64,000 bases of DNA from Corynebacterium sp. p3-SID1145 (GTDB lineage: Bacteria > Actinomycetota > Actinomycetes > Mycobacteriales > Mycobacteriaceae), in contig JALXXC010000008.1 of the NCBI GenBank assembly GCA_025144245.1, forward strand, positions 1-64,000. The letters are read 5' to 3'. The notes under the pieces were generated by a model, which was not told the origin of the DNA, did no database searches, and saw only the letters and a program-made list of their open reading frames with translations. A program made the position numbers and the translations under genes. Position 1 is the first letter of the stretch. Every line of letters starts with the position of its first letter. Positions 1 through 8,065 of the stretch are shown piece by piece.

Positions 1-71
1 CACACCAGTGGCGAATAACCGCCACCCCTACGGAGCCATGAAACAGCTCTTCGGAACACAAGCAGGAACAT

Positions 72-115
72 AAACAAACCCCCGCTCCGACCGTGTCGAA
101 CGGTAAGAGCAGGGG
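72..115 (-). terminator. Rho-independent terminator of the 157-492 lipoprotein gene
   Basis: Read on the minus strand, CCCC-T-GCTC (115-107) pairs with GAGC-GGGG (87-80), with an inner ACCGT/ACGGT stem (90-94 with 100-104). It is followed by GTTTGTTT (79-72). It lies about 40 nt past the stop of the lipoprotein gene. Confidence 0.6.
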
Positions 116-156
116 TGGATCGGCGTGCGTAGAACGAAGGCGAGAAGGTGCCGCAG

Positions 157-492
157 CTAGTTCAGCGGTGCCTGCTCAGCCACGCCAGCTTCGTCCGTGG
201 TGGCAGTCTCGGGCTCGATGGTGGTCGCACCATCGGTGGTGCCGCTGGTCTCGCCGAGGTTCGCGTCGGTGGCAGCCACAGTGGACGTTTTGGTAGACGT
301 GGACGTCGAGGTGGTGGTGGACGCGGAGGAGCTCTCGCCTGCTCCCTTCAGGGAGTCAGGGTTCTGGCTCGTGGCGGTGTCGACCTTCTCGGCGGAATCC
401 TTCTGATGCGGCGGGGAGCACGCTGTCACGCCGAAAGCGGTGGCGGCGACGAGAGCGAGGGCGGCAACCTTGCGGGAAGTGCGGGTAGTCAC
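157..492 (-). CDS. small Thr/Ser-rich lipoprotein
   Basis: A 111-residue predicted lipoprotein. The GTG start at 492 follows an AAGGA-type ribosome-binding site. A short basic N-terminus and an alanine/valine-rich hydrophobic stretch lead to a lipobox ending GVTAC (Cys 25), so the mature protein should be lipid-anchored outside the cytoplasmic membrane. The rest is low-complexity Thr/Ser/Ala/Glu sequence with a run of alternating Ser-Thr around residues 57-72, typical of an extended surface linker; no enzymatic domain is visible. It lies 82 nt downstream of greA on the same strand and could be co-transcribed. Function unknown. A longer reading frame covering this gene exists, but its upstream part only shadows greA. 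Confidence 0.7.
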   Translation of the reverse strand: MTTRTSRKVAALALVAATAFGVTACSPPHQKDSAEKVDTATSQNPDSLKGAGESSSASTTTSTSTSTKTSTVAATDANLGETSGTTDGATTIEPETATTDEAGVAEQAPLN

Positions 493-574
493 TGCAGTGT
501 CCTTATCCTTGGTGCTTGGAAAGTGCTTTGGGGGTATGCGTCGAAAAGCAGTCACGTGCTTTTGCGCGGGTGTT

Positions 575-1096
575 TTATTTCGCGCGCGGGGTCTTGGCCT
601 TAACCGAATCATACGGCTTCGCGGATTCAATGGTGACGGAAATCTCGCGACCGTTCGGAGCGGTGTAGGTGCGGGTCTCACCCTCAGTCGCGCCGAGGAC
701 GGCGGCACCGAGAGGGGACTGCTCGGAGTAGGTCTCCAAGTCCTTGTTGTCGGTCGAGGCGGCGCGGGTGCCGATGAGGAAGGTCTCCTTATCGTCCTTG
801 TCCCCGTTGTAGTAGACGTGCACGACGGAACCGACGACGGCCATGCCGTCGACGACACCCGCGCGCTCGGTCGTGGAGTTGGCCAGCAGCTCGGAGATCT
901 GCTTGATGCGGGCTTCTTCCTGGTCCTGCTGCTCACGCGCGGCGTCGTAACCGGCGTTCTCCTTGAGGTCACCCTCTTCGCGGCGCTCGTTGATCTCGGC
1001 GGCGATGACCGGGCGGTTGTCAATGAGCTGCTGCAGCTCGGCCTCGAGCTTGGCCTTCATTTCAGGGGTGATGTACTGCTGCTGCTTTTCAGCCAT
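575..1096 (-). CDS. greA: transcription elongation factor GreA
   Basis: A 173-residue GreA. It binds the RNA polymerase secondary channel and stimulates cleavage of backtracked transcripts. An N-terminal coiled-coil hairpin (about residues 8-80) carries the acidic tip motif with the GDLKENAGYDAA segment; a C-terminal FKBP-like domain ends with NGREISVTIES. Length is slightly above the usual 155-165. The ATG at 1096 is the only sensible start. Orthologue of Rv1080c and next to DUF4307 and mca as in mycobacteria. The gap of about 80 nt to the DUF4307 stop contains one copy of the GCTTATCGACG motif. Confidence 0.97.
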   Translation of the reverse strand: MAEKQQQYITPEMKAKLEAELQQLIDNRPVIAAEINERREEGDLKENAGYDAAREQQDQEEARIKQISELLANSTTERAGVVDGMAVVGSVVHVYYNGDKDDKETFLIGTRAASTDNKDLETYSEQSPLGAAVLGATEGETRTYTAPNGREISVTIESAKPYDSVKAKTPRAK

Positions 1097-1160
1097 GGAG
1101 TTCGGACCCTCGTTTCCTCATGTTGGGTTGCTTATTCGTTCGGATATTAACATGAGCACC

Positions 1161-1171
1161 GCTTATCGACG
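1161..1171 (+). repeat. intergenic copy of the GCTTATCGACG 11-mer
   Basis: Exact copy in the greA/DUF4307 gap; one of 13 exact copies in the window (see finding on this motif). Confidence 0.8.
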
Positions 1172-1175
1172 CTTC

Positions 1176-1658
1176 CTACCTCGCCTCCACGAACTCCTCA
1201 TCCGCGTCAAGGAAAGACGGAATCGTCGTGGAGCAGCCGTACACGCCTCCCGAGACGGGGACATCGCGGACGGGGATGTCCACGTGCATGCGGGTGTGCT
1301 CCTCACCGCCGGCGGGGAGCACAACGTCGCGGCGGCCGATCTCGGCGTGCTCGTAGTTCAGGGAGGTGATGATGCAGTAGCCGGGGACAGACGGATCGTT
1401 CCGGGAAACGTCGAACCAGACGCGGGAGGTGGTGTCGTCGATGCGCTCGTGTGCGACGAGTTCCGCCGTGATGGGTTCGGCGCGGCGCTGCATGATGTAG
1501 CGCCCCGCGAACGCCACAATGAGCACGATGAACAGCACGGAGATCACGGCGACGATCTTTCCAGCGGTGCGGGAAGGTGCGGCCTTGGCGGCCGTGGTGC
1601 CGTAGCGGGCGCGGGTGCGTCCGGTGTGCTCGTCCGCCGAAGAATCGTGCTCTGCCAC
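1176..1658 (-). CDS. DUF4307 family membrane protein
   Basis: A 160-residue protein homologous by position and pattern to Rv1081c (DUF4307). Residues 1-35 are polar and cytoplasmic, one transmembrane helix follows at about 37-57, then an extracytoplasmic domain with paired cysteines (PGYCIIT and VYGCSTT). I chose the GTG at 1658, preceded by AGGAAGAG; the frame stays open upstream to 1712. It is divergent from mca with an 80-nt shared promoter region. Function is not known; its constant linkage with mca is a known actinobacterial arrangement. Confidence 0.85.
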   Translation of the reverse strand: MAEHDSSADEHTGRTRARYGTTAAKAAPSRTAGKIVAVISVLFIVLIVAFAGRYIMQRRAEPITAELVAHERIDDTTSRVWFDVSRNDPSVPGYCIITSLNYEHAEIGRRDVVLPAGGEEHTRMHVDIPVRDVPVSGGVYGCSTTIPSFLDADEEFVEAR

Positions 1659-1738
1659 GTGGGTTCTCTTCCTAATCGGGGGAGGTACTAAACTTGTCTC
1701 GCGATTAACCATAACCCCAAGTAGAGGTGGAACACTAA

Positions 1739-2632
1739 GTGACGGGATACCGTTTGCTGGCCATTCACGCGCACCCAGACGACGAGTCGAGCAAGGGCGC
1801 TGCGACGATGGCGAAGTACTCCCACGAGGGCGACCGCGTGAAGGTGCTCACCTGCACGGGCGGGCAGCGGGGCGACATCCTCAACCCGGCGATGGACAAG
1901 CCGGGGATCATCGAGCGCATGACGGAGATCCGCCGCGGCGAGATGGCCGCGGCGGCCGCCGCCCTAGGCGTGGAGCACGAGTGGCTGGGCTACGAGGACT
2001 CCGGCTTGCCGGAAGGCGACCCGTTGCCGCCTCTGCCCGAGGGCTGCTTCGCGTTGGAGGACCCTGTCGAGGTGGCCAAAGTCGTGGTTGGCAAGATCCG
2101 CGAATTCCGCCCGCACGTGATTATCACCTACGACGAGAACGGTGGCTACCCGCACCCGGACCACATCATGGTGCACAAGATCTCCATGATCGCGTGGGAG
2201 GAAGCCGGCAACCCGGACTTCGCGCCCGAGATGGGGGAGCCGTGGACGCCGTTGAAGCTGTACTACAGCCACGGCTTCGTCGCCCAGCGCATGCGCCTGC
2301 TGCACGACCGCCTCGCCGCGGAGGGCAAGCCCAGCCCCTACGAGCCCATGCTGAAGCGCTGGGAGGAGAACGCCTCCGACATCATGCAGCGCGTGACCAC
2401 CCAGGTGGAGTGCGGCGATTACTTCGGCCACCGCGCCGAGGCCCTCACGGCGCACGCGACGCAAATCGATCCGGCGGGCGCCTTCCTGGCTAGCCCTGTC
2501 GAGGTGCAGAAGGAAGTGTGGCCGACCGAGGAATTCGAGCTGGCGCAGACCCGCGTGCAGACCTCCCTGCCGGAAACAGACCTGTTCGCCGGAATTGACC
2601 TCGGCGCTGAAGCAGGGAACGAAGGAGAATGA
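1739..2632 (+). CDS. mca: mycothiol S-conjugate amidase
   Basis: A 297-residue zinc amidase of the LmbE/PIG-L superfamily. It cleaves mycothiol S-conjugates to a mercapturic acid and GlcN-inositol, detoxifying electrophiles and drugs. The zinc motif AHPDDE is at residues 11-16, the second metal histidine is in PHPDH near residue 142, and the TGGQRGD segment is typical of Mca/MshB. GTG start with AGAGGTGG upstream. Mycothiol restricts the organism to Actinobacteria. The stop overlaps the possible start of the next gene, suggesting translational coupling. Confidence 0.95.
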   Translation: MTGYRLLAIHAHPDDESSKGAATMAKYSHEGDRVKVLTCTGGQRGDILNPAMDKPGIIERMTEIRRGEMAAAAAALGVEHEWLGYEDSGLPEGDPLPPLPEGCFALEDPVEVAKVVVGKIREFRPHVIITYDENGGYPHPDHIMVHKISMIAWEEAGNPDFAPEMGEPWTPLKLYYSHGFVAQRMRLLHDRLAAEGKPSPYEPMLKRWEENASDIMQRVTTQVECGDYFGHRAEALTAHATQIDPAGAFLASPVEVQKEVWPTEEFELAQTRVQTSLPETDLFAGIDLGAEAGNEGE

Positions 2633-2634
2633 CA

Positions 2635-2940
2635 GTGCGGATCGACACGGGGATTGACAATCTCGCGGGCACAGTGACGGTGCTGGCCCAGCAGATGAAC
2701 AAGGACGCGCCCGTCGGGCCCGAGTTCGGCAAGGCGGAGCCCATCGGCGCGCTCATCGTCGTGTGCATGATGGCGGTCATTTTGCTGATCGGCTGGGCTT
2801 TCCACCGCCGCTATTCGCGTTTCAACCGCCGCAAGCGTTTCGCGGAGGAGCGCGGGCTCGACGTCTTCGATGAGAAGGCTGTCGATGAAGCGATGGCGGC
2901 CGAGGGCCTGTTGGACCGCCGCAAGAAGACTTTCTTCTAG
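2635..2940 (+). CDS. small membrane protein downstream of mca (Rv1083-like)
   Basis: A protein of about 101 residues with one transmembrane helix (about residues 40-60) and a basic Arg/Lys-rich cytoplasmic C-terminus ending RRKKTFF. I prefer the GTG at 2635, seven bases after GAAGGAG; the in-frame ATG at 2629 overlaps the mca stop and sits too close to that site. Same position as the small hypothetical gene Rv1083 after mca in M. tuberculosis. No catalytic motif is seen; function unknown. Confidence 0.75.
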   Translation: MRIDTGIDNLAGTVTVLAQQMNKDAPVGPEFGKAEPIGALIVVCMMAVILLIGWAFHRRYSRFNRRKRFAEERGLDVFDEKAVDEAMAAEGLLDRRKKTFF

Positions 2941-3035
2941 CGGCCCTGTCTCGGGAACCTGAACCGGCACCAGAACCGGCGCTTGATACGCCGAGCAGTC
3001 GAGCAGGACGCTCCAAGCAGAGTAAGGTTGTGCAC

Positions 3036-3806
3036 GTGACTCAGCTCGACCGACTTCTGTACCCGCTCTACGAGAAACGGTTGAAGCGTGAACTCCAGGG
3101 CGTGAGCCGTCCGAAGCACATCGCGGTCATGGCCGACGGCAACCGTCGGTGGGCGCGTGAAGCCGGGTTCGAGGACATCTCCCACGGGCACCGCGTGGGC
3201 GCGGCGAAGATCGGGGAGTTGGTGCAGTGGTCGGCGGAGATGGGGGTCGACGTCGTCACGATCTACCTGCTGTCCACGGAGAATCTGTCGCGCACGCCGG
3301 AAGAAGTGCAGCTGCTGTACGACATCATTTCAGGTGTCGTCGACGAGCTGTCGAGCGACGAGTACGAGGCGCGCATCCGTCTTGTCGGGCACCTCAACCT
3401 GCTACCGGAGAAAGTGGCCAACCGCATGCGTTCCGCGGCGGCGGCGACGGAGGACAAGGACGGCATCGTCGTCAATATCGCGGTCGGCTACGGCGGACGC
3501 CAGGAAATCGTCGACGCCGTGCAGAACTTCATCACAGCCAAGGTCGCTGAGGGAGTCCCCGCAGAGCAGCTTGCCGACGAAGTCTCCGTCGAATCCCTCT
3601 CCCAGCACCTCTACACATCCGGCCAACCCGACCCGGACCTGGTGATCCGCACCTCCGGCGAGCAGCGCCTCTCAGGCTTCCTGCTGTGGCAGTCGGCCTA
3701 TTCGGAGATCTGGTTCACCGACACGTACTGGCCGGCCTTCCGCAAGATCGATTTCCTGCGCGCGCTGCGCGACTACTCGCAGAGGTCGAGGAGGTTCGGT
3801 AAGTAG
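3036..3806 (+). CDS. uppS: short-chain cis-prenyl diphosphate synthase (UppS family)
   Basis: A cis-prenyltransferase of about 256 residues. Family hallmarks are the DGNRRWA motif (D for Mg-diphosphate), the YLLSTEN segment, and the near-universal C-terminal block with IRTSGEQRLSGFLLWQ. It closely resembles Rv1086, which makes Z,E-farnesyl diphosphate that a second UppS elongates to decaprenyl phosphate for the cell wall. The GTG at 3036 lies eight bases after AGTAAGG; GTG at 3030 is an alternative. It converges on coaA with only 22 nt between the stops. The short-chain assignment comes from the Rv1086 resemblance; full-length UppP synthesis cannot be excluded. Confidence 0.9.
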   Translation: MTQLDRLLYPLYEKRLKRELQGVSRPKHIAVMADGNRRWAREAGFEDISHGHRVGAAKIGELVQWSAEMGVDVVTIYLLSTENLSRTPEEVQLLYDIISGVVDELSSDEYEARIRLVGHLNLLPEKVANRMRSAAAATEDKDGIVVNIAVGYGGRQEIVDAVQNFITAKVAEGVPAEQLADEVSVESLSQHLYTSGQPDPDLVIRTSGEQRLSGFLLWQSAYSEIWFTDTYWPAFRKIDFLRALRDYSQRSRRFGK

Positions 3807-3810
3807 GGGG

Positions 3811-3821
3811 CGTCGATAAGC
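3811..3821 (-). repeat. intergenic copy of the GCTTATCGACG 11-mer
   Basis: Exact copy (as CGTCGATAAGC on the + strand) in the 22-nt gap between the convergent uppS and coaA stops. Confidence 0.8.
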
Positions 3822-3828
3822 ACGCGCA

Positions 3829-4764
3829 TCACATCTTGCGCATGCGCACCCTCTGAACCGAATGGTCGGCCGCTTTGGAGAGCACGAGCGATGCGCGCAC
3901 ACGCGTCGGCTGAATATTCTCCACTAGGTTGGGCAGGTTGATTGTCTGCCAAATTCTGCGGGCCTCCGCCGCGGCAGCCTCGTCGGTGAGGTCCGCGAAC
4001 CGCGCGAAGTGCGCCCCCGGACGGCGGAACGCGGTGTTCTTCAGCTTGATGAAGCGGTCGATGTACCACTTCTCGATGTCCTGCGTCTTCGCGTCGACGT
4101 ACACCGAGAAGTCGAACAAGTCGGACACCATCAGTGTCGGACCCGTCTGGAGCACGTTGAGGCCCTCGAGGATGAGAATGTCGGGGTGGTCGACGACCTG
4201 GTATTCGCCCGGAATGATGTCGTACGCGTCGTGCGAGTACAGGGGCGCCTTGACGTTGTCGCGCCCAGCTTTGACCTCAGTGACGAAACGCAGCAGGTCG
4301 CGGCGGTTATAGGACTCCGGGAACCCCTTGCGCGTCATTAGGTTGCGCTCGCGCAGCTCCGCGGCGGGAAGGAGAAAACCGTCTGTGGTCACGAGGTCGA
4401 CGCGCGGATGGGAATCCCACCGTTGGAGCAGCGCCTGGAGCACACGCGCTGTGGTCGACTTGCCCACCGCGACGGACCCCGCGATCCCGATGATGAACGG
4501 CACGCGACCCGGATTCTCCCCGAGGAATGTCTCCGTCACCGCTGTGAGCTTCTGGCGCGCGCGGATCTGCAAGTGGATCAGACGCGACAAAGGCAGATAA
4601 ATGTCAGCGACTTCCTGCAAGTCCATGCTCTCGCCGATGCCGAGCAGCTGCTCGAGGTCGGCTTCGTCGATTACCTGCGGCATGGTGGCGCGTCGCTCGC
4701 GCCACGCCTCGCGCGGGAAATCCAGGTACGGGCTCGGGTCTGCGGGTCGCGGCATGGGCACCAT
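3829..4764 (-). CDS. coaA: pantothenate kinase type I
   Basis: A 311-residue P-loop kinase that phosphorylates pantothenate, the first and controlling step of coenzyme A synthesis. Walker A is GSVAVGKST (about residue 96); TTDGFL and the [10 protein letters not shown] strand are typical of the bacterial CoaA family. Length matches E. coli CoaA (316). ATG at 4764 was chosen; ATG 4755 is also possible. Neighbouring glyA gives the order Rv1092c-Rv1093 of M. tuberculosis. It is divergent from glyA with about 100 nt of shared upstream region. Confidence 0.95.
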   Translation of the reverse strand: MVPMPRPADPSPYLDFPREAWRERRATMPQVIDEADLEQLLGIGESMDLQEVADIYLPLSRLIHLQIRARQKLTAVTETFLGENPGRVPFIIGIAGSVAVGKSTTARVLQALLQRWDSHPRVDLVTTDGFLLPAAELRERNLMTRKGFPESYNRRDLLRFVTEVKAGRDNVKAPLYSHDAYDIIPGEYQVVDHPDILILEGLNVLQTGPTLMVSDLFDFSVYVDAKTQDIEKWYIDRFIKLKNTAFRRPGAHFARFADLTDEAAAAEARRIWQTINLPNLVENIQPTRVRASLVLSKAADHSVQRVRMRKM

Positions 4765-4863
4765 TGTTGCACTTGCAGGCACGAAACTCGGCCTTAAGGG
4801 GTGTGTCTAGAGTGAAGTGGTGCATACTGGCGCATAACTGCCGTACGGAAAGGAACCCGGAAC

Positions 4864-6153
4864 ATGACTGAAGATCTCCGCTACCAAGACCTCGCGTCGC
4901 TCGACCCGGAAGTGCACGAGCAGATCCTCGGGGAGGTGGCCCGCCAGCGCAACACGCTCGAGATGATCGCGTCGGAGAACTTCGTTCCGCGCGCGGTGCT
5001 GCAGGCGCAGGGCTCCGTGCTGACCAACAAGTACGCGGAGGGTTACCCGGGCCGCCGCTACTACGGCGGCTGCGAGAACGTCGACGTCATCGAGAACATC
5101 GCGCGCGACCGTGCCACCTCGCTTTTCGACGCCGAGTACGCCAACGTCCAGCCCCACTCCGGCGCCCAGGCGAACGCCGCCGTCCTCCACGCCCTGATCA
5201 AGCCGGGCGACACCATCATGGGTCTGTCGCTGGCGCACGGCGGCCACCTGACCCACGGCATGAAGATCAACTTCTCCGGCCGCCTGTACAACGTGGTGGC
5301 CTACGAGGTGGACCCGGAAACGATGCTCATCGACATGGATAAGGTGCGGGAGCTCGCTTTGGAGCACCGCCCGCAGGTGATCATCGCTGGCTGGTCCGCC
5401 TACCCGCGCACCGTGGACTTCGCCGCCTTCCGCGCGATCGCCGACGAGGTGGGCGCGTACCTGTGGACCGATATGGCTCACTTCGCCGGCCTGGTGGCCG
5501 CGGGCCTGCACCCGTCGCCGGTGCCGCACTCGGATGTCGTGTCCACCACGATCCACAAGACTCTCGGCGGCCCGCGCTCCGGCATGATCCTGGCCAAACA
5601 GGACCACGCTAAGGCGCTCAACTCCGCTGTTTTCCCCGGCCAGCAGGGCGGTCCGCTGATGCATGTCGTCGCGGCGAAGGCCACCGCACTGAAGATCGCT
5701 GGCACGCCCGAGTTCAAGAACCGTCAGGAGCGCACCCTGGAGGGCGCCCGCATTCTGGCTGAGCGCCTGACGGCGGGGGACTGCAAGCAGGCCGGCGTCG
5801 ACGTGCTCACCGGCGGCACCGACGTCCACCTCGTCCTCGCGGATCTGCGCAACTCCGAACTCGACGGCCAGCAGGCGGAGGACCTGTTGCACTCCGTCGG
5901 CATCACGGTCAACCGCAACGCCGTGCCGAACGACCCGCGTCCGCCGATGGTCACCTCCGGTCTGCGTATCGGTACCTCGGCTCTGGCGACCCGCGGTTTC
6001 GACCTGGCCGCTTTCACGGAGACTGCGGACATCATCGGCACCGCACTCGCGCAGGGTAAGAGTGCGGATGTGGAGGCGCTGCGGGCGCGCGTCGATAAGC
6101 TCGCCGAGGACTTCCCGCTCTACCCGGGCCTCGAAGACTGGAAGATGCTCTAA
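4864..6153 (+). CDS. glyA: serine hydroxymethyltransferase
   Basis: A 429-residue PLP enzyme converting serine and tetrahydrofolate to glycine and 5,10-methylene-THF, the main one-carbon source. The PLP lysine is in [12 protein letters not shown] (K about 236), with upstream SGAQAN and [10 protein letters not shown] cofactor-contact segments. A GGAAAGGAAC ribosome-binding site precedes the ATG. Full length. Its stop codon overlaps the stop of the convergent DUF5997 gene by four bases. One GCTTATCGACG copy lies near its 3' end (6090-6100). Confidence 0.97.
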   Translation: MTEDLRYQDLASLDPEVHEQILGEVARQRNTLEMIASENFVPRAVLQAQGSVLTNKYAEGYPGRRYYGGCENVDVIENIARDRATSLFDAEYANVQPHSGAQANAAVLHALIKPGDTIMGLSLAHGGHLTHGMKINFSGRLYNVVAYEVDPETMLIDMDKVRELALEHRPQVIIAGWSAYPRTVDFAAFRAIADEVGAYLWTDMAHFAGLVAAGLHPSPVPHSDVVSTTIHKTLGGPRSGMILAKQDHAKALNSAVFPGQQGGPLMHVVAAKATALKIAGTPEFKNRQERTLEGARILAERLTAGDCKQAGVDVLTGGTDVHLVLADLRNSELDGQQAEDLLHSVGITVNRNAVPNDPRPPMVTSGLRIGTSALATRGFDLAAFTETADIIGTALAQGKSADVEALRARVDKLAEDFPLYPGLEDWKML

Positions 6154-6509
6154 TCTTCCCGTACGCCGGTGCCGCGCTCCTCGGCGTGGACGCGGCGCGC
6201 CTCTGACAGCCAGGCCGGCTGATCCTCTAGTAGCTCTTTGATCTCCTGGGTGGTCAGCGGCTTGTCCATGTCATTGTTCTTCAACGCCGTGATGCTGATG
6301 CCCAGCTTGCGCGCCACCTCGGGGCGGGGGTGCGGCCCCTCAGCGCGCAGTTTCGCCAGCCATTCCGGCGGGGTGTCCTGCAGCTCGCGCAGCTGCGCAT
6401 GGGTGACGGACCCGTCCTGGAATTCCTGCGGGGTCGCTGGGAGGTAGATCCCGAGTTTCTTCGCGGCGGTGGCGGGCTTCATCGCTGTGCTTGACGGCTG
6501 TTCGCTCAT
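6150..6509 (-). CDS. DUF5997 family protein
   Basis: A 119-residue actinobacterial protein. The N-terminal [18 protein letters not shown] block is the recognisable family signature; the rest looks helical, with [26 protein letters not shown] suggesting a DNA-binding-like fold, not proven. The ATG at 6509 sits six bases after a TACCGT -10-like hexamer, so translation is probably leaderless. It is divergent from the LysR-like gene with only 22 nt between the two starts, a pairing that suggests joint function. No enzymatic function can be assigned. Confidence 0.8.
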   Translation of the reverse strand: MSEQPSSTAMKPATAAKKLGIYLPATPQEFQDGSVTHAQLRELQDTPPEWLAKLRAEGPHPRPEVARKLGISITALKNNDMDKPLTTQEIKELLEDQPAWLSEARRVHAEERGTGVRED

Positions 6510-6531
6510 GCCCAAACGGTAGCATCGGGGC
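6510..6531. promoter_or_regulatory. overlapping divergent leaderless promoters
   Basis: The 22 nt between the ATG codons at 6509 (-) and 6532 (+) hold a minus -10 candidate TACCGT (6516-6521) and a plus -10 candidate TAGCAT (6520-6525). They share the TA at 6520-6521 and each lies six bases from its start codon. There is no room for a ribosome-binding site on either side. Confidence 0.5.
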
Positions 6532-7263
6532 ATGCTTCGCCTCGCCTTCGTCACCGGAACCGAACCTGGAAAGTGGTTCGCCCGCTACCGCGACACTACC
6601 GGTAGCGGGCTCGAGGACATCCCCAGTGACGACCCCGTCGCATTGCTTATCGACGGCACCGCCACCCTCGCTCTCACCCGCCTTCCCGATTCCCGCATCG
6701 GTGAGCCCGGGCAGAGGTACCACCAGGTGAAGCTGTACTCCGAGAAGCCCGGAGTGGCTGTGCCCAAAGATTCGGTGTACGCCGAAGTGGGGGAGCCCGT
6801 GCGCACCGGCGATCTCGTCGACGAGATCGTGAACTTCCGGTTCAGCGCCGCCGGGGAAGCCCATGAGGGAGGGTCCGGCTCGATCGATGACCTGCGCACT
6901 GCCCTCCAAGTTGTCGCCGCGAATGTCGGCGTCGCCTATGCGCCCGCACCCCTTTTGAAAGTGCTGGCGAAAAAACAGGTCAGAGTGCTCGAACTCGTCG
7001 ACCCAGCCGCAGATGCCGAAACCGAGATCGCGTTGGTGTGGGCCGTTGCGGACGACTCCGAGGCGGTCCAGGACTTCGTCGGGGTGGCGAAAGGGAGGAC
7101 GAGGAATTCGTCGCGGGGGAGCAGGGAGGCGTCGAAAAGCGAACCGAGAAGAGAACGGAGCCGCGCGAAAGTGAACCGTAAAGTAAACGGCAAAAGCTGT
7201 GCGCAGCGAAAGGGGCCCGCGAGGAAGCACCCCAAAAAAGGGGTGCGCAATCGTTATAAATGA
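6532..7263 (+). CDS. LysR-type substrate-binding-domain protein without HTH
   Basis: A 243-residue protein resembling only the periplasmic-binding-like effector domain of LysR regulators: it opens MLRLAFVTGTEPGKW and has ALQVVAANVGVAYAPAPLL near residues 123-140. The usual N-terminal winged helix is absent. After about residue 185 comes a strongly basic Arg/Ser/Lys tail (RTRNSSRGSREASK and onward) that could bind nucleic acid. Paired divergently with DUF5997. A 7-bp hairpin GCACCCC-A6-GGGGTGC (7227-7246) sits inside the 3' end. Function inferred at domain level only. Confidence 0.75.
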   Translation: MLRLAFVTGTEPGKWFARYRDTTGSGLEDIPSDDPVALLIDGTATLALTRLPDSRIGEPGQRYHQVKLYSEKPGVAVPKDSVYAEVGEPVRTGDLVDEIVNFRFSAAGEAHEGGSGSIDDLRTALQVVAANVGVAYAPAPLLKVLAKKQVRVLELVDPAADAETEIALVWAVADDSEAVQDFVGVAKGRTRNSSRGSREASKSEPRRERSRAKVNRKVNGKSCAQRKGPARKHPKKGVRNRYK

Positions 7264-7327
7264 CGCAAAGTTTGCATAATGGGGGGCCTGCAAGTTCAAG
7301 AACGTGTATCGAAAGGTTAATTAATTC

Positions 7328-7909
7328 ATGAACCGCAAGATTGGCGCATCCATTGCCGCACTCGCACTGACCACCGGTCTGGTCGCTTGCTCCAGTGACG
7401 AAGGCGACACCACCGAGGTCGAAGCCACCGAAACCAATACCATGACCGCTTCTGAGGAGGCTGGTGCTGCCGGCTCCGAGTCCGAGAGCGCAGACGCTTC
7501 CGAGTCCGAGGGTGCCGGTGCAGGCGCTGCTGACGGCGACACCACCGAGCTGACCACCAAGGACGGAGAGAAGGTCGTTGTTCCGTCCAAGGCTGCTAAT
7601 GCTCAGGAAGAGCTGGGCTTGGGCAACTGGGGCGACCCGATCAGCGTCGAGACCAAGGATGACGGCGCTACCCTGATCGAGTACGACGCAGATAAGAACA
7701 TCGTCTACTCCGAGGAGACGGGCGCTGTGCCGCTGGTCGGCATGATCGCTGAGACCTGGAAGAAGGACGGCGGCCTAGACAACGAGATCGGTCTGCCGCT
7801 CAAGGCCGAGGACAAGCGCGACGACAACAACGGCTGGATCCAGGACTTCCAGAACGGCACCATCGAGTGGCTCGAGGAGAACGGCGAGTTCGGCGCCAAG
7901 ATCAGCTAA
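7328..7909 (+). CDS. LGFP-like secreted lipoprotein
   Basis: A 193-residue lipoprotein. The signal peptide ends in the lipobox LVAC (Cys 21). A Ser/Glu/Ala-rich linker (about 25-80) is followed by a compact domain. The last 60 residues read like one LGFP repeat: a Trp-containing helix, GLDNEIGLPL, then a Gln-Asp-Phe-x-x-Gly-x-Ile-x-Trp block. LGFP repeats occur in corynebacterial and mycobacterial envelope proteins and are thought to anchor to the arabinogalactan/mycolate layer. Start ATG 7328, with GAAAGG about 11 bases upstream. A single-gene unit. Confidence 0.8.
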   Translation: MNRKIGASIAALALTTGLVACSSDEGDTTEVEATETNTMTASEEAGAAGSESESADASESEGAGAGAADGDTTELTTKDGEKVVVPSKAANAQEELGLGNWGDPISVETKDDGATLIEYDADKNIVYSEETGAVPLVGMIAETWKKDGGLDNEIGLPLKAEDKRDDNNGWIQDFQNGTIEWLEENGEFGAKIS

Positions 7910-7963
7910 GAACCGCTGTGAACAGCAGTGATCGATGTGAATGGGGTTTAACGGAAGTTAACC

Positions 7964-7977
7964 TTACATCGATGTAA
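7964..7977. promoter_or_regulatory. 14-bp palindrome overlapping the phoH2 -10
   Basis: TTACATCGATGTAA is a perfect palindrome. A -10 candidate TAATTT (7975-7980) overlaps its right end, and the expected transcription start (about 7987) is at the base of the leader hairpin. A further half site ATCGATGT lies at 7931-7938. This is an operator candidate; the binding protein is unknown. Confidence 0.45.
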
Positions 7978-7984
7978 TTTAAAC

Positions 7985-8062
7985 CTTGCTCCCTTAGTGT
8001 GGCGGGTGCCAGGCACCGCGAAGAACGGTCCTGGCTACCACCAACCGCACTAGGGGAGCAAG
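7985..8062 (+). promoter_or_regulatory. phoH2 leader hairpin sequestering the SD, with an 18-codon leader ORF
   Basis: CTTGCTCCCTTAGTG (7985-7999) pairs along 15 bp, with one G-U, with CACTAGGGGAGCAAG (8048-8062). The right arm contains the AGGGGAG ribosome-binding site of the ATG at 8066. An inner helix pairs GGT-GCCAGG (8005-8013) with CCTGGC-T-ACC (8030-8039) and then ACCG with CGGT. GTG at 7997 opens an 18-codon frame through the whole hairpin, ending at TAG 8051-8053, directly before the ribosome-binding site. Translating it would melt the hairpin. No known RNA family is recognised. Confidence 0.6.
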
Positions 8063-8065
8063 TTC

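Noticed and set aside
157..1023. 288-codon minus-strand frame covering the lipoprotein and greA
   Set aside because: Its first two thirds are an out-of-frame shadow of greA with Arg/Pro/Ser composition; only the last 111 codons have a signal peptide and a ribosome-binding site.
4807..5892. 361-codon minus-strand frame opposite glyA
   Set aside because: Perfect shadow of a high-GC gene; no motif, and glyA is unambiguous.
7985..8062. Known structured RNA such as 6C RNA or 6S/Ms1
   Set aside because: No C-rich loops of 6C and too short for Ms1; it is better explained as a leader of phoH2.
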